From an uncultured Prevotella sp. (lineage in GTDB: Bacteria > Bacteroidota > Bacteroidia > Bacteroidales > Bacteroidaceae): 13,689 bases of DNA. The position numbers and the translations under genes were made by a program. Shown here one piece after another: positions 5,957-12,667 of this stretch (positions are counted from its first letter, which is position 1; every line of letters starts with the position of its first letter). The DNA lies in NCBI GenBank assembly GCA_900555035.1, contig USJX01000075.1:1-13689 (forward strand). The letters are read 5' to 3'. The notes beneath the pieces are model-generated. The model was not told where the DNA came from. It did not search any database and saw only the letters and a list, made by a program, of their open reading frames with translations.

Positions 5957-7171
5957 TCAGTTCATGACGCTCTTCACACCCTTTCCCTTGGTAAGATGCA
6001 GGGTGGCAGCCTTGAGCTTGTGGTTGCTGTGGTCGAAGATGATGGCCGGGTCGAGGCGCTTGCCGCCGAAAGACACCTCGAAATGGAGATGCTCGGTAGT
6101 GGCCCTGCCGGTGCGGCCCGTAAGACCGATTACCTGTCCTGCCTTCACCTTATCACCCTTCTTCACCATGTTCTTACTCTGATGGCTATAGAGCGTTTCC
6201 AAGCTGTAGGCATGCTTGATGCGGATGCAGTTGCCATAACCGTAATAAGGACCCGAGGCAACCACCTCGCCATCGAAGGCGGCATAAATCTCGTCGTTAG
6301 GCTTGGTCTTCAAATCCACACCCGAGTGGCGGCGGGCACCGCCGTATGGACTGATGACACGGGCATCAGGCAGTGGATATGCCCATGCATGCTCCTCTAT
6401 CTTCTCCAGATCGAGCAGGAAGGTGTTAGTGATGGTAAACGGGTCGTACACCTCGTCGGGGTCGAGGGTCATGGCGTGATTGCTACGGCTGCTTCCCGAT
6501 TTCTTATTTGTTTCCTTATCGTTTCTATCATTCTTATCGTTCTTGGAAACGGAGGAATCCTTGCCGCCTATCACCGTGATGTTGATGCGGCTGCCTATCT
6601 TGCGGAACTGCACGGTCTGTCGGCGAAGCTTATGGCTCTTCCGTTCGATGATGGTTTCCGGGTTGATGCGTGCACCATTCACCATGATGGAGAAATCGCA
6701 GTAGGTTTCTCCCTCCTTGGTACCCACGATGGCGATGGTTTGTCCGGCATCCACATGCTGTCCCACCTTCATCAGGTTCTCGGCATTGTTGGCATACACG
6801 GTTTCCAGACCATTGTCGTGACGGATGACAATGACATTACCCATCGACTCGGTTTTGCGCGAGAGTCGCACATAACCTTCAAACATCGCCTTGACGGCGT
6901 CGCCCTTCGAGGTTTCGATGCGCATCACGCTATTGCCATTTACCAGGCTAGCCTTGCCCACAGGCAGCGGAAAGGAATATTCCTTGGCACGGAATATCTC
7001 AAAGTCAACATTGAAGGCTTGACTCTGGGCAAAGAGGCCTGGCGTTGCAATGCTCACCTGCTGTTGCTCGGCGGCAGTAAACTCATTTTTGGCGGGCATG
7101 AAACTGCTCAGGGACAGCATCAGCATACCCGAGACGGCTACAAGCCCCAATCTCTGTCTTAATCTACTCAT
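5957..7171 (-). CDS. Exported M23 family peptidoglycan endopeptidase with tandem (degenerate + active) M23 domains
   Basis: A zinc metallopeptidase expected to cut peptide crosslinks or stems of peptidoglycan in the periplasm. The 404-aa product has a signal peptide (basic MSRLRQR, hydrophobic 8-24). Residues about 66-176 have the LytM/M23 fold pattern (FPLPVG, GYVRLSRKT, MGNVIVIRHDNGLETVYAN, VDAGQTIAIVG) but lack HxxxD and HxH; the latter position reads CDFSIMV. Residues 203-232 form a Ser/Asn/Asp/Lys-rich linker. Residues about 263-380 hold the intact domain: His282 and Asp286 (RHSGVD), His330 (LYSHQS), His361 and His363 (EHLHFE), with YGYGNCIRIKH and VKAGQVIGLTGRTG. His282, Asp286 and His363 should bind zinc. 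It is flanked by terminators, so it is probably transcribed alone. The family call is firm; the exact bond cut is not. Confidence 0.93.
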   Translation of the reverse strand: MSRLRQRLGLVAVSGMLMLSLSSFMPAKNEFTAAEQQQVSIATPGLFAQSQAFNVDFEIFRAKEYSFPLPVGKASLVNGNSVMRIETSKGDAVKAMFEGYVRLSRKTESMGNVIVIRHDNGLETVYANNAENLMKVGQHVDAGQTIAIVGTKEGETYCDFSIMVNGARINPETIIERKSHKLRRQTVQFRKIGSRINITVIGGKDSSVSKNDKNDRNDKETNKKSGSSRSNHAMTLDPDEVYDPFTITNTFLLDLEKIEEHAWAYPLPDARVISPYGGARRHSGVDLKTKPNDEIYAAFDGEVVASGPYYGYGNCIRIKHAYSLETLYSHQSKNMVKKGDKVKAGQVIGLTGRTGRATTEHLHFEVSFGGKRLDPAIIFDHSNHKLKAATLHLTKGKGVKSVMN

Positions 7172-7220
7172 TATCTCTATCTTTTGTCGTTATCTTTATT
7201 TTTCTAAATCTCTAAATTAA

Positions 7221-7276
7221 CTATAAACTATAAATTATTAACTATAAACTATTAACCGTAAACTATTAACTGTAAA
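7221..7276. repeat. Heptanucleotide tandem array, 8 units
   Basis: Eight consecutive 7-bp units of the CTATAAA type (CTATAAA twice, TTATTAA, CTATAAA, CTATTAA, CCGTAAA, CTATTAA, CTGTAAA) sit in the gap between pgeF and the M23 gene. Degenerate relatives (CTAAATC, CTAAATT) extend it leftwards to about 7204. It lies between the pgeF terminator and the M23 start, in the region expected to hold the M23 promoter. Confidence 0.75.
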
Positions 7277-7282
7277 TTGAAA

Positions 7283-7331
7283 AACATCCACTTCTCCCTC
7301 TTCGTTCATAGAAAAGACAGAAATGGATGTT
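7283..7331 (-). terminator. Rho-independent terminator downstream of pgeF
   Basis: Arms of 13 bases (7283-7295 and 7319-7331, AACATCCA...TGGATGTT with one mismatch) flank a 23-nt loop. On the minus strand the hairpin is followed by additional T residues (GATGTTTTTC). It lies 16 bp past the pgeF stop. Confidence 0.6.
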
Positions 7332-7347
7332 ATCATGAAATTCTTGT

Positions 7348-8190
7348 TTATTTCTCCAGGAGGATGGCTGTATAGATTCTGCCGCTCTCTGTGCCCAACT
7401 TGCGAGCAGAGAAATACTCGTCGCTATGCTGGAAGGTACAGATGCCGCAATCCTGGATATTCTCTTCGGCTACCCCGCAATGCAGAAGAATCTGCTTGTT
7501 GCAGAGCGGAAGATTGAGGTGCCACTTCAGCGGCTGAACGATGTTGCCCTCGGCAGCCAGACGTTCACGCTCGGCTGGGTCGGCAGAGAAGGCAGCGTTA
7601 GGACGCTGCTCGGCAATCTCCTCCATTGGGAAGGCAGCCTGCTCAAAAGCCTCATACACCTCATCGCCCACCTCGAAACTGTCGAGCGAGATGCCCGGAC
7701 CTATCACAGCCTTCAGCTTCTTAGGGTCGGTATGATAGGTGAACGCCATCTCCTGGATGGTTTTGTGAACGATGCGTGCCAGGGTGCCACGCCATCCGGC
7801 ATGGATGGCTGCCACGGCATGATGCTCCTCATCATAAAGAAGCACCGGGATGCAATCGGCAGTGGATACGCCTATGCACACACCTGCCTGATTCGTCATC
7901 ACGGCATCAACTCCCTCGAGAATCATCTTGCGGATATTCTCGGGCATGCTGAAATATTCTCCGGCTATCTGGCGCACCTCTACCCCATGCACCTGATGGG
8001 GCATGATGATGTGACTAGGCTCTACGCCCAGTTCGGCAGCCAAACGCCTGCGGTTTTCAGCCACATGCTCGGCATTGTCGCCGCAATACTCATTGATATT
8101 GAATTCGCTGTAGTTGCCCTGGCTCACTCCGCCCTTGCGGGTGGTGGAGAAAGCCTTGACACCTGAAGCTATGCTATATACTTTGAACAT
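7348..8190 (-). CDS. pgeF: PgeF/YfiH-type laccase-domain protein (peptidoglycan editing factor, purine nucleoside-processing family)
   Basis: Member of the DUF152 (Cu-oxidase_4) family. Characterised relatives act on purine nucleosides (phosphorolysis, adenosine deamination), and YfiH in E. coli prevents mis-incorporation into peptidoglycan stem peptides. With Met at 8190 the protein has 280 aa and shows FSTTRKGGVS (14-23), HCGDN-like YCGDNAEHV (35-43), QVHG (His68), STADCIPVLL (Cys113), AAIHAGWRG (His130) and IGPGIS (163-168); His68, Cys113 and His130 are the metal-site residues. Earlier in-frame ATGs at 8217 (overlapping the obgE stop as ATGAGTAA) and 8238 are possible, but the residues they add come from a 7-bp tandem repeat, and homologues begin near 8190. 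Overlap or close spacing with obgE suggests co-transcription. Confidence 0.9.
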   Translation of the reverse strand: MFKVYSIASGVKAFSTTRKGGVSQGNYSEFNINEYCGDNAEHVAENRRRLAAELGVEPSHIIMPHQVHGVEVRQIAGEYFSMPENIRKMILEGVDAVMTNQAGVCIGVSTADCIPVLLYDEEHHAVAAIHAGWRGTLARIVHKTIQEMAFTYHTDPKKLKAVIGPGISLDSFEVGDEVYEAFEQAAFPMEEIAEQRPNAAFSADPAERERLAAEGNIVQPLKWHLNLPLCNKQILLHCGVAEENIQDCGICTFQHSDEYFSARKLGTESGRIYTAILLEK

Positions 8191-8205
8191 TGAACTTTGA
8201 ACTTT
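8182..8205. repeat. Heptanucleotide repeat at the obgE/pgeF junction
   Basis: Three 7-bp units (TTTGAAC, ATTGAAC, TTTGAAC) plus TTT. The single variant base in the middle unit creates the minus-strand ATG at 8190 that is the preferred pgeF start. Confidence 0.65.
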
Positions 8206-8209
8206 ATGA

Positions 8210-9370
8210 TTACTCATATTCGAAATCATCGAGGTCATCTACGTCCTCAATTTCATCCTCATCGATGTATTCCACGATGTCCTCACCCTCAGCCTCGAGT
8301 TCCTGCTGGAAGCGTGACATATCCTTGTCACGATGCACGAGGGTATCTTCGGCAGTAATCTCCTGCAGCTTGTTGCTCTCGGAATTCAGCTCCTTCCAGA
8401 GCACATCCTTGAGTTCCTGGATTCCCTGTCCGGTGACGGAAGAGATGAAGACCACTGGCAGATCGGTAGGCAGCGTTTCGCGGAGCATCTCGATGAGTTC
8501 ATCGTCGAGAAGGTCGCACTTGGTGATGGCGAGCACACAGTGCTTGTCGAGCATCTCTGGGTTGAAGTTCTTCAGCTCGCCCAGCAGTACCTCATATTCC
8601 TTCTTGATATCGTCGGTATCGCCGGGAACCATGAAGAGGAGCAGCGAGTTGCGCTCTATGTGGCGCAGGAATCGCAAACCTAATCCCTTTCCTTCGCTCG
8701 CACCCTCGATGATGCCAGGAATATCAGCCATGACGAAACTCTGGTGGTCGCGGTAGTCCACGATGCCCAGCGATGGCTCGAGCGTAGTAAATGGATAGTT
8801 GGCAATCTTTGGGCGCGCACTGGATACGGCACTCAGCAGGGTTGACTTTCCGGCGTTAGGGAAACCCACGAGACCCACATCGGCAAGGAGCTTCAGCTCC
8901 ATGATGATGGTCATCTCCTGCATAGGCTCGCCTGGCTGCGCATAGCGTGGAGCCTGGTTGGTTGAGGTACGGAACTGGAAGTTGCCCAATCCGCCGCGAC
9001 CGCCCTTGAGGAGCAGCACCTCCTGTCCGTCGTAAGCCACATCGCAAACGAACTTTCCGGTTTCGGCATTATAGACCACGGTACCGCAAGGCACATCGAT
9101 ATAGATGTCCTTACCGTCGGTGCCATGACACTTGTCACGTCCTCCATTGCCACCATGCTCGGCGAAGAAGTGGCGCTGATACTTCAGATGCAGCAGGGTC
9201 CAGTAGTTGTGGTTGCCGCGAAGATAGATGCTTCCTCCACGTCCGCCATCGCCACCGTCAGGACCGCCATTAGGTTGGTACTTCACGTGGCGCAGGTGCA
9301 TGGAGCCTTTACCACCCTTACCAGAGCGGCAGTTGATCTTTACATAATCTACGAAATTGGATTCAGCCAT
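8210..9370 (-). CDS. obgE: GTPase Obg/CgtA
   Basis: A ribosome-associated GTPase involved in 50S subunit maturation and stress or growth control. Length is 386 aa. Residues 1-158 form the Gly-rich Obg fold (VKINCRSGKGGKGSMHLR, NGGPDGGDGGRGGS, LLKGGRGGLGN). The G domain (about 160-327) has P-loop GFPNAGKST (169-177), switch region NYPFTTLEPSLGIV (191-204), DIPGIIEGASEGKGLG (216-231), TKCD (283-286, a normal G4 variant) and SSVTGQG (310-316). The C-terminus from about 359 is strongly acidic (EAEGEDIVEYIDEDEIEDVDD), as in many Obg proteins. The start ATG at 9370 gives the canonical MAESNFVDYVKI. The gene lies between adk and pgeF in a conserved Bacteroidales order. Confidence 0.97.
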   Translation of the reverse strand: MAESNFVDYVKINCRSGKGGKGSMHLRHVKYQPNGGPDGGDGGRGGSIYLRGNHNYWTLLHLKYQRHFFAEHGGNGGRDKCHGTDGKDIYIDVPCGTVVYNAETGKFVCDVAYDGQEVLLLKGGRGGLGNFQFRTSTNQAPRYAQPGEPMQEMTIIMELKLLADVGLVGFPNAGKSTLLSAVSSARPKIANYPFTTLEPSLGIVDYRDHQSFVMADIPGIIEGASEGKGLGLRFLRHIERNSLLLFMVPGDTDDIKKEYEVLLGELKNFNPEMLDKHCVLAITKCDLLDDELIEMLRETLPTDLPVVFISSVTGQGIQELKDVLWKELNSESNKLQEITAEDTLVHRDKDMSRFQQELEAEGEDIVEYIDEDEIEDVDDLDDFEYE

Positions 9371-9392
9371 TTATTTTTCTTTTTTTATATTG

Positions 9393-9475
9393 AACGAATA
9401 AATCTTCTTTATTGAATGGAAGATTCTTCTTTTATTTAACGAATAAATCTTCCCCACTCGGTTGTGGGGAAGATT
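9393..9475. repeat. Duplicated AACGAATAAATCTTC hairpin-forming repeats
   Basis: The 15-mer AACGAATAAATCTTC occurs at 9393-9407 and again at 9438-9452, 45 bp apart. In each copy AATCTTC pairs with a downstream GAAGATT (9419-9425 and 9469-9475), so a hairpin unit appears duplicated between adk and obgE. The second copy has become the strong hairpin annotated separately. Confidence 0.6.
9446..9475 (-). terminator. Terminator-like hairpin downstream of adk
   Basis: A perfect 12-bp stem (9446-9457 with 9464-9475, AATCTTCCCCAC/GTGGGGAAGATT) has a 6-nt loop, 12 bp after the adk stop. On the minus strand only a weak T-tract (TTTATTCG) follows, so it may attenuate rather than stop read-through into obgE. 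Confidence 0.65.
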
Positions 9476-9487
9476 ATTATATCCAGA

Positions 9488-10060
9488 TTACAAGTTGTCG
9501 ATAACATTGCAAACGCGGGCGAAGATCTCATCCACTGTACCGAGACCCTCGATGTGGTGGTGGATACCTTCCTTCTCATACCAGTCGATGAGAGGTGCAG
9601 TCTGAGTATGATATACGTTGAGACGCTTCTTGATAGTCTCCTCGTTATCATCAGAACGGCCGCTCAACTTACCGCGGTTGAGCAAACGAGCCATCAGCTC
9701 ATCCTCAGGAACAGCGAGCTCGATCATGGCAGCAATCTTGTGGCCACGCTCTGAGAGCATCTTCTTCAAAGCCTCAGCCTGTGGTGTAGTACGTGGGAAA
9801 CCATCGAAGATGACACCTGCGTGATCCTTACCGAAGCTATCATATACGCTAGCGAGGATGTCGATCATCAACTCGTCTGGAATCAACTGACCATTGTCGA
9901 TATAACCCTTAGCAGTCTTACCGAGCTCAGTACCGTTCTTGATTTCATTACGCAGTACATCACCAGTAGAAATGTGACCGAGACCATACTTCTCGATCAT
10001 CTTGTCGCTCTGTGTGCCCTTACCTGCACCTGGAGCGCCGAAAATTACAATATTCTTCAT
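9488..10060 (-). CDS. adk: Adenylate kinase (short form)
   Basis: Catalyses ATP + AMP = 2 ADP in the cytosol and keeps adenylate pools balanced. The 190-aa protein has the P-loop GAPGAGKGT (8-16), the AMP-binding HISTGDVLRNEI (29-40), GQLIPDELMIDIL (57-69), DGFPRTTPQAEAL (86-98) and NRGKLSGRSDDNEETIKKRL (128-147). The LID is the short type without a zinc-binding insertion, giving a length of about 190 instead of about 215. The start ATG at 10060 is preceded by TTAAGGTAAAA. It sits downstream of hpt and two small membrane-protein genes and upstream of obgE. Confidence 0.97.
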   Translation of the reverse strand: MKNIVIFGAPGAGKGTQSDKMIEKYGLGHISTGDVLRNEIKNGTELGKTAKGYIDNGQLIPDELMIDILASVYDSFGKDHAGVIFDGFPRTTPQAEALKKMLSERGHKIAAMIELAVPEDELMARLLNRGKLSGRSDDNEETIKKRLNVYHTQTAPLIDWYEKEGIHHHIEGLGTVDEIFARVCNVIDNL

Positions 10061-10103
10061 TTTTACCTTAATATATATAAATTGTTTTATGTTGTGTCAG
10101 AAA

Positions 10104-10205
10104 CTAATATTCATTCATCCATTTCTGTCCCCAAGGAGACAAAAGTATAGCAATAGTTATGCCAAAGAAAACGGTAAACATGCCTAAAAATATTAAAGTG
10201 TTCAT
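10104..10205 (-). CDS. Tiny single-pass membrane protein (33 aa)
   Basis: A 33-aa product (MNTLIFLGMFTVFFGITIAI, then LLSPWGQKWMNEY) that is almost entirely one hydrophobic helix (residues 3-22) with a short polar C-terminus. A textbook Shine-Dalgarno AGGAGG (10213-10218, minus strand) lies 7 nt before its ATG, unusual in this genome, and sits inside the last codons of the preceding 80-aa gene, whose TAA ends one base before this ATG. That arrangement suggests translational coupling. No family is recognised. The length is short, but the SD, hydrophobic pattern and position make a real gene likely. A role with the adjacent membrane protein is inference. Confidence 0.6.
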   Translation of the reverse strand: MNTLIFLGMFTVFFGITIAILLSPWGQKWMNEY

Positions 10206-10206
10206 C

Positions 10207-10449
10207 TTACATCCTCCTATTTTTATTATTAAACTTATTATATTTTTTACGCTTTGCTTCTTTTTCTTTTTTACCTTTCTTATCAAAATACAGAGCAAAC
10301 CCCAAAAGGGCCACTGCCAAGATAAAGCTAACCAGATAAATAAGCCAATGAAGTTCTTCCCCCATATCTCCAACAAAAGTCGTAATAAACGCAGCTGTTA
10401 TAAGATATTTGGAAATATCTATAAAATAATCGCTCAGTTTCTCCCACAT
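10207..10449 (-). CDS. Small two-helix membrane protein, DUF6722-like
   Basis: An 80-aa inner-membrane protein with two predicted hydrophobic segments (about 15-28, and 35-55 LIYLVSFILAVALLGFALYF) and a highly basic, Lys/Asn-rich C-terminal tail (57-80) that should stay in the cytoplasm. The pattern SDYFIDISKYLITAAFITTFVGD recalls small Bacteroidales proteins of the DUF6722 type; this is from memory and unverified. An SD-like GGGGGTGA precedes the ATG at 10449. The gene starts 10 bp after the hpt stop and its stop is one base from the next ATG, so hpt, this gene and the 33-aa gene look like one transcript. It is markedly more AT-rich than hpt and adk. Confidence 0.75.
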   Translation of the reverse strand: MWEKLSDYFIDISKYLITAAFITTFVGDMGEELHWLIYLVSFILAVALLGFALYFDKKGKKEKEAKRKKYNKFNNKNRRM

Positions 10450-10459
10450 GCTTCACCCC

Positions 10460-10999
10460 CTATTCTTCTACAATGGTGTAGATGTCGCGGAGGTTTCTGC
10501 CTTCTTGGTCGTAATCCAATCCATATCCCACGATGAAATCGTTAGGGATTTCCATAACAGCATAGTTGATATCAAGGTCAACCTTCAGGTTGCCTGGCTT
10601 CACGAGGAGGGAACAAACCTCAACGCTGGCTGGGTTCATCTTCTTCAGGTCTTCTATCATGTGGGCCATGGTGAAACCGGAATCTACGATGTCCTCTACG
10701 ATAACCACGTGGCGGCCTGCCAAATCCTGGTTCAAACCCATCAGGGTCTTCATGCTGCCCGTAGAGGAAGTGCCCTCGTAAGAAGCATACTTCACGAATG
10801 AGATCTCGCTTGGCACGGTAATCATTCGCATCAAGTCGGCTGCGAAGATAAATGCGCCGTTCAATACTGCCAAGAACACGGGGGTCTTGCCTTCATAGTC
10901 CTTGTTCAGACGGTCTGCTACGACCTGAACCTTCTTGAGTATTTCAGCCTCTGGAATGGAGGTTTTGAAGGTCTTATCCTTAATTTTTACTATGCTCAT
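10460..10999 (-). CDS. hpt: Hypoxanthine phosphoribosyltransferase
   Basis: Salvages hypoxanthine (and usually guanine) to IMP/GMP using PRPP, in the cytosol. The 179-aa length matches the family. The PRPP-binding signature VVIVEDIVDSGFT is at 98-110, the flexible-loop region SYEGTSSTG at 73-81, the PPi-loop LNGAF at 46-50 and the base-binding NDFIVGYGLDYDQEGRNLRD at 153-172. The start ATG at 10999 gives MSIVKIKDKTF. It heads a leftward cluster (small membrane proteins, adk, obgE, pgeF) and is divergent from nnr. Confidence 0.95.
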   Translation of the reverse strand: MSIVKIKDKTFKTSIPEAEILKKVQVVADRLNKDYEGKTPVFLAVLNGAFIFAADLMRMITVPSEISFVKYASYEGTSSTGSMKTLMGLNQDLAGRHVVIVEDIVDSGFTMAHMIEDLKKMNPASVEVCSLLVKPGNLKVDLDINYAVMEIPNDFIVGYGLDYDQEGRNLRDIYTIVEE

Positions 11000-11024
11000 A
11001 GTCGATATTATATAATATTTTCTG

Positions 11025-11032
11025 CAAAATTA
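11025..11032 (-). promoter_or_regulatory. Putative -7 box of hpt
   Basis: The minus strand reads TAATTTTG (TAnnTTTG) 25 nt before the hpt start. The upstream TTTG element is not evident. Confidence 0.5.
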
Positions 11033-11075
11033 CGAAAAAATCGTGAAACTTCATGCTTTCATCGACTTTTTTTAG

Positions 11076-11083
11076 TACTTTTG
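11076..11083 (+). promoter_or_regulatory. Putative -7 box of nnr
   Basis: TACTTTTG (TAnnTTTG), followed by CA, lies 31 nt before the nnr ATG. With the hpt box at 11025-11032 it forms a compact divergent promoter pair about 43 bp apart. Confidence 0.55.
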
Positions 11084-11114
11084 CATGAAAATAATCAGAT
11101 AATCGGACAAAGAC

Positions 11115-12632
11115 ATGAAGATTTTCACTAGTACTCAGATACATGAGTTGGATAAATATACCATTGAGCATGAACCTATCACTTCGCTCAACCTCATGGA
11201 ACGTGCCGCTAAAGCACTGACACGTGCCATCGAGGCGGAATGGTCTAACCGTACTCCGGTGGTCGTTTTCGCAGGACCAGGCAACAACGGAGGCGATGCG
11301 CTTGCCGTGGCAAGAATGTTGGGAGAAGATGGTTATCAGGTTAACGTTTTCTTGTTTAACATCCACAACAAGCTCTCTGCCGACTGTGCCAGCAACAAGA
11401 AGCGACTCATCGAGAGCAAACGCGCCAAGCAGTTTACCGAGGTAAGCGTCAACTTCGATCCTCCGCAGCTGGAAGCCGGCATGCTCGTAGTAGATGGTCT
11501 CTTTGGCTGCGGACTGAACAAGCCGCTGGCAGGCGGTTTTGCATCCCTGGTAAAATACATCAACCAGAGTGCCGCCAAGGTGGTGAGCATCGACCTGCCA
11601 TCGGGACTGATGGCGGAAGACAACACCTACAACATTTCAGCCAACATCATCCGTGCCGACCTGACGCTGACCTTGCAGCAGAAGAAGCTGGCGATGATGC
11701 TGGCAGACAACCAGATATACCTGGGAAGGCTGAAGGTATTGGATATCCGACTCTCACCGGAATTCATCCAGAAGACGGAAAGCAAATTCAGCATCCTGGA
11801 AGAGAACGACATCCGCCTGCTGATGAAGCCCCGCGGCGACTTTGCCCACAAGGGAACTATGGGCACGGCGCTGATCATTGCCGGAAGCTACGGCATGAGC
11901 GGAGCTTCCATCCTTGCTACCAAGGCGTGCCTAAGAGCGGGAACCGGAAAGGTGATTACCCATACGCCGAAGCGCAACTACGAGATTATGCAGATTAGCG
12001 TGCCGGAAGCGGTGCTGCAGATGGATTCTGAGGAGACCATCTTCAGTGAACCGGTGGATACCGACTACTACAGTGCCATGGGCATAGGTCCGGGTCTGGG
12101 AACCAACGAATCCACCGCCATCGCCCTGATAGCCCAGCTGAGAAGATCCACCTGTCCTACGGTGGTAGATGCCGATGCGCTGAACATCCTGGCGAGTCAT
12201 CGTGCCTGGATGCAGCAGTTGCCTAAGGACATCATCTTCACTCCTCATCCAAGAGAACTGGACAGACTGGCTGGCAACACCAGCAGCAACTGCATGGAGC
12301 GTCTTGACAAGGCCATCGAACTGGCTGAGCGCCTGCAGGGCTACATCATACTGAAGGGTCACTACTCTGCCCTCTGCCATCCAAACGGAAAGGTGGAGTT
12401 CTGCTCTACCGGCAACAGCGGTATGGCTACAGCCGGCAGCGGCGATGTATTGACGGGTATCATCACCTCGCTTCTTTCTCGTGGCTACAACCAGGCAGAC
12501 GCCTGCCGAATAGGCATGCACCTGCATGGACTGGCAGGCGACCTCGCCATCAAGGAAATTGGCAAGGAGAGCCTCATCGCCAGCGATCTGATTCAATATC
12601 TCCCTAAGGCATTCATGAGAATGGAGGATTAA
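11115..12632 (+). CDS. nnr: Bifunctional NAD(P)H-hydrate epimerase / ADP-dependent NAD(P)H-hydrate dehydratase
   Basis: Repairs damaged NAD(P)H hydrates: the N-terminal domain epimerises R/S-NAD(P)HX and the C-terminal domain dehydrates the S form using ADP. The 505-aa length is normal for the fused YjeF type. The N-terminal YjeF_N/NAXE domain (1-about 215) has GPGNNGGDALAVAR (54-67), VVDGLFGCGL (125-134, Asp127) and VSIDLPSGL (157-165, Asp160). The C-terminal ribokinase-like NAXD domain (about 228-500) has HKGTMGTALIIAGSYGMSGA (245-264), GIGPGLGT (323-330), VDADALN (351-357), TPHPREL (376-382), LKGHYS (413-418) and GNSGMATAGSGDVLTG (433-448), with Asp444 the likely catalytic residue. It is divergent from hpt, a typical Bacteroidales neighbourhood. 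Confidence 0.96.
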   Translation: MKIFTSTQIHELDKYTIEHEPITSLNLMERAAKALTRAIEAEWSNRTPVVVFAGPGNNGGDALAVARMLGEDGYQVNVFLFNIHNKLSADCASNKKRLIESKRAKQFTEVSVNFDPPQLEAGMLVVDGLFGCGLNKPLAGGFASLVKYINQSAAKVVSIDLPSGLMAEDNTYNISANIIRADLTLTLQQKKLAMMLADNQIYLGRLKVLDIRLSPEFIQKTESKFSILEENDIRLLMKPRGDFAHKGTMGTALIIAGSYGMSGASILATKACLRAGTGKVITHTPKRNYEIMQISVPEAVLQMDSEETIFSEPVDTDYYSAMGIGPGLGTNESTAIALIAQLRRSTCPTVVDADALNILASHRAWMQQLPKDIIFTPHPRELDRLAGNTSSNCMERLDKAIELAERLQGYIILKGHYSALCHPNGKVEFCSTGNSGMATAGSGDVLTGIITSLLSRGYNQADACRIGMHLHGLAGDLAIKEIGKESLIASDLIQYLPKAFMRMED

Positions 12633-12664
12633 ATGAATGGAAGATTAAATGAATGGAAGATTAA
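12628..12664. repeat. 16-bp tandem repeat at the nnr 3' end
   Basis: The unit ATTAAATGAATGGAAG occurs at 12628-12643 and 12644-12659, followed by a partial third (ATTAA). A diverged earlier unit (GAATGGAGGATT) is visible in the last nnr codons. The array includes the nnr stop codon and fills the 35-bp gap to the next gene. Confidence 0.75.
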
Positions 12665-12667
12665 GAG

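Noticed and set aside
5873..7162. 429-aa open frame on the plus strand opposite the M23 gene
   Set aside because: The minus strand holds the M23 domains with all catalytic residues. The plus frame is His/Leu-rich shadow sequence and begins inside the terminator hairpin.
10104..10376. 90-aa version of the 33-aa membrane-protein gene starting at 10376
   Set aside because: The extra 57 residues overlap the 80-aa gene in another frame. The strong AGGAGG placed 7 nt before the ATG at 10205 points to the short form.
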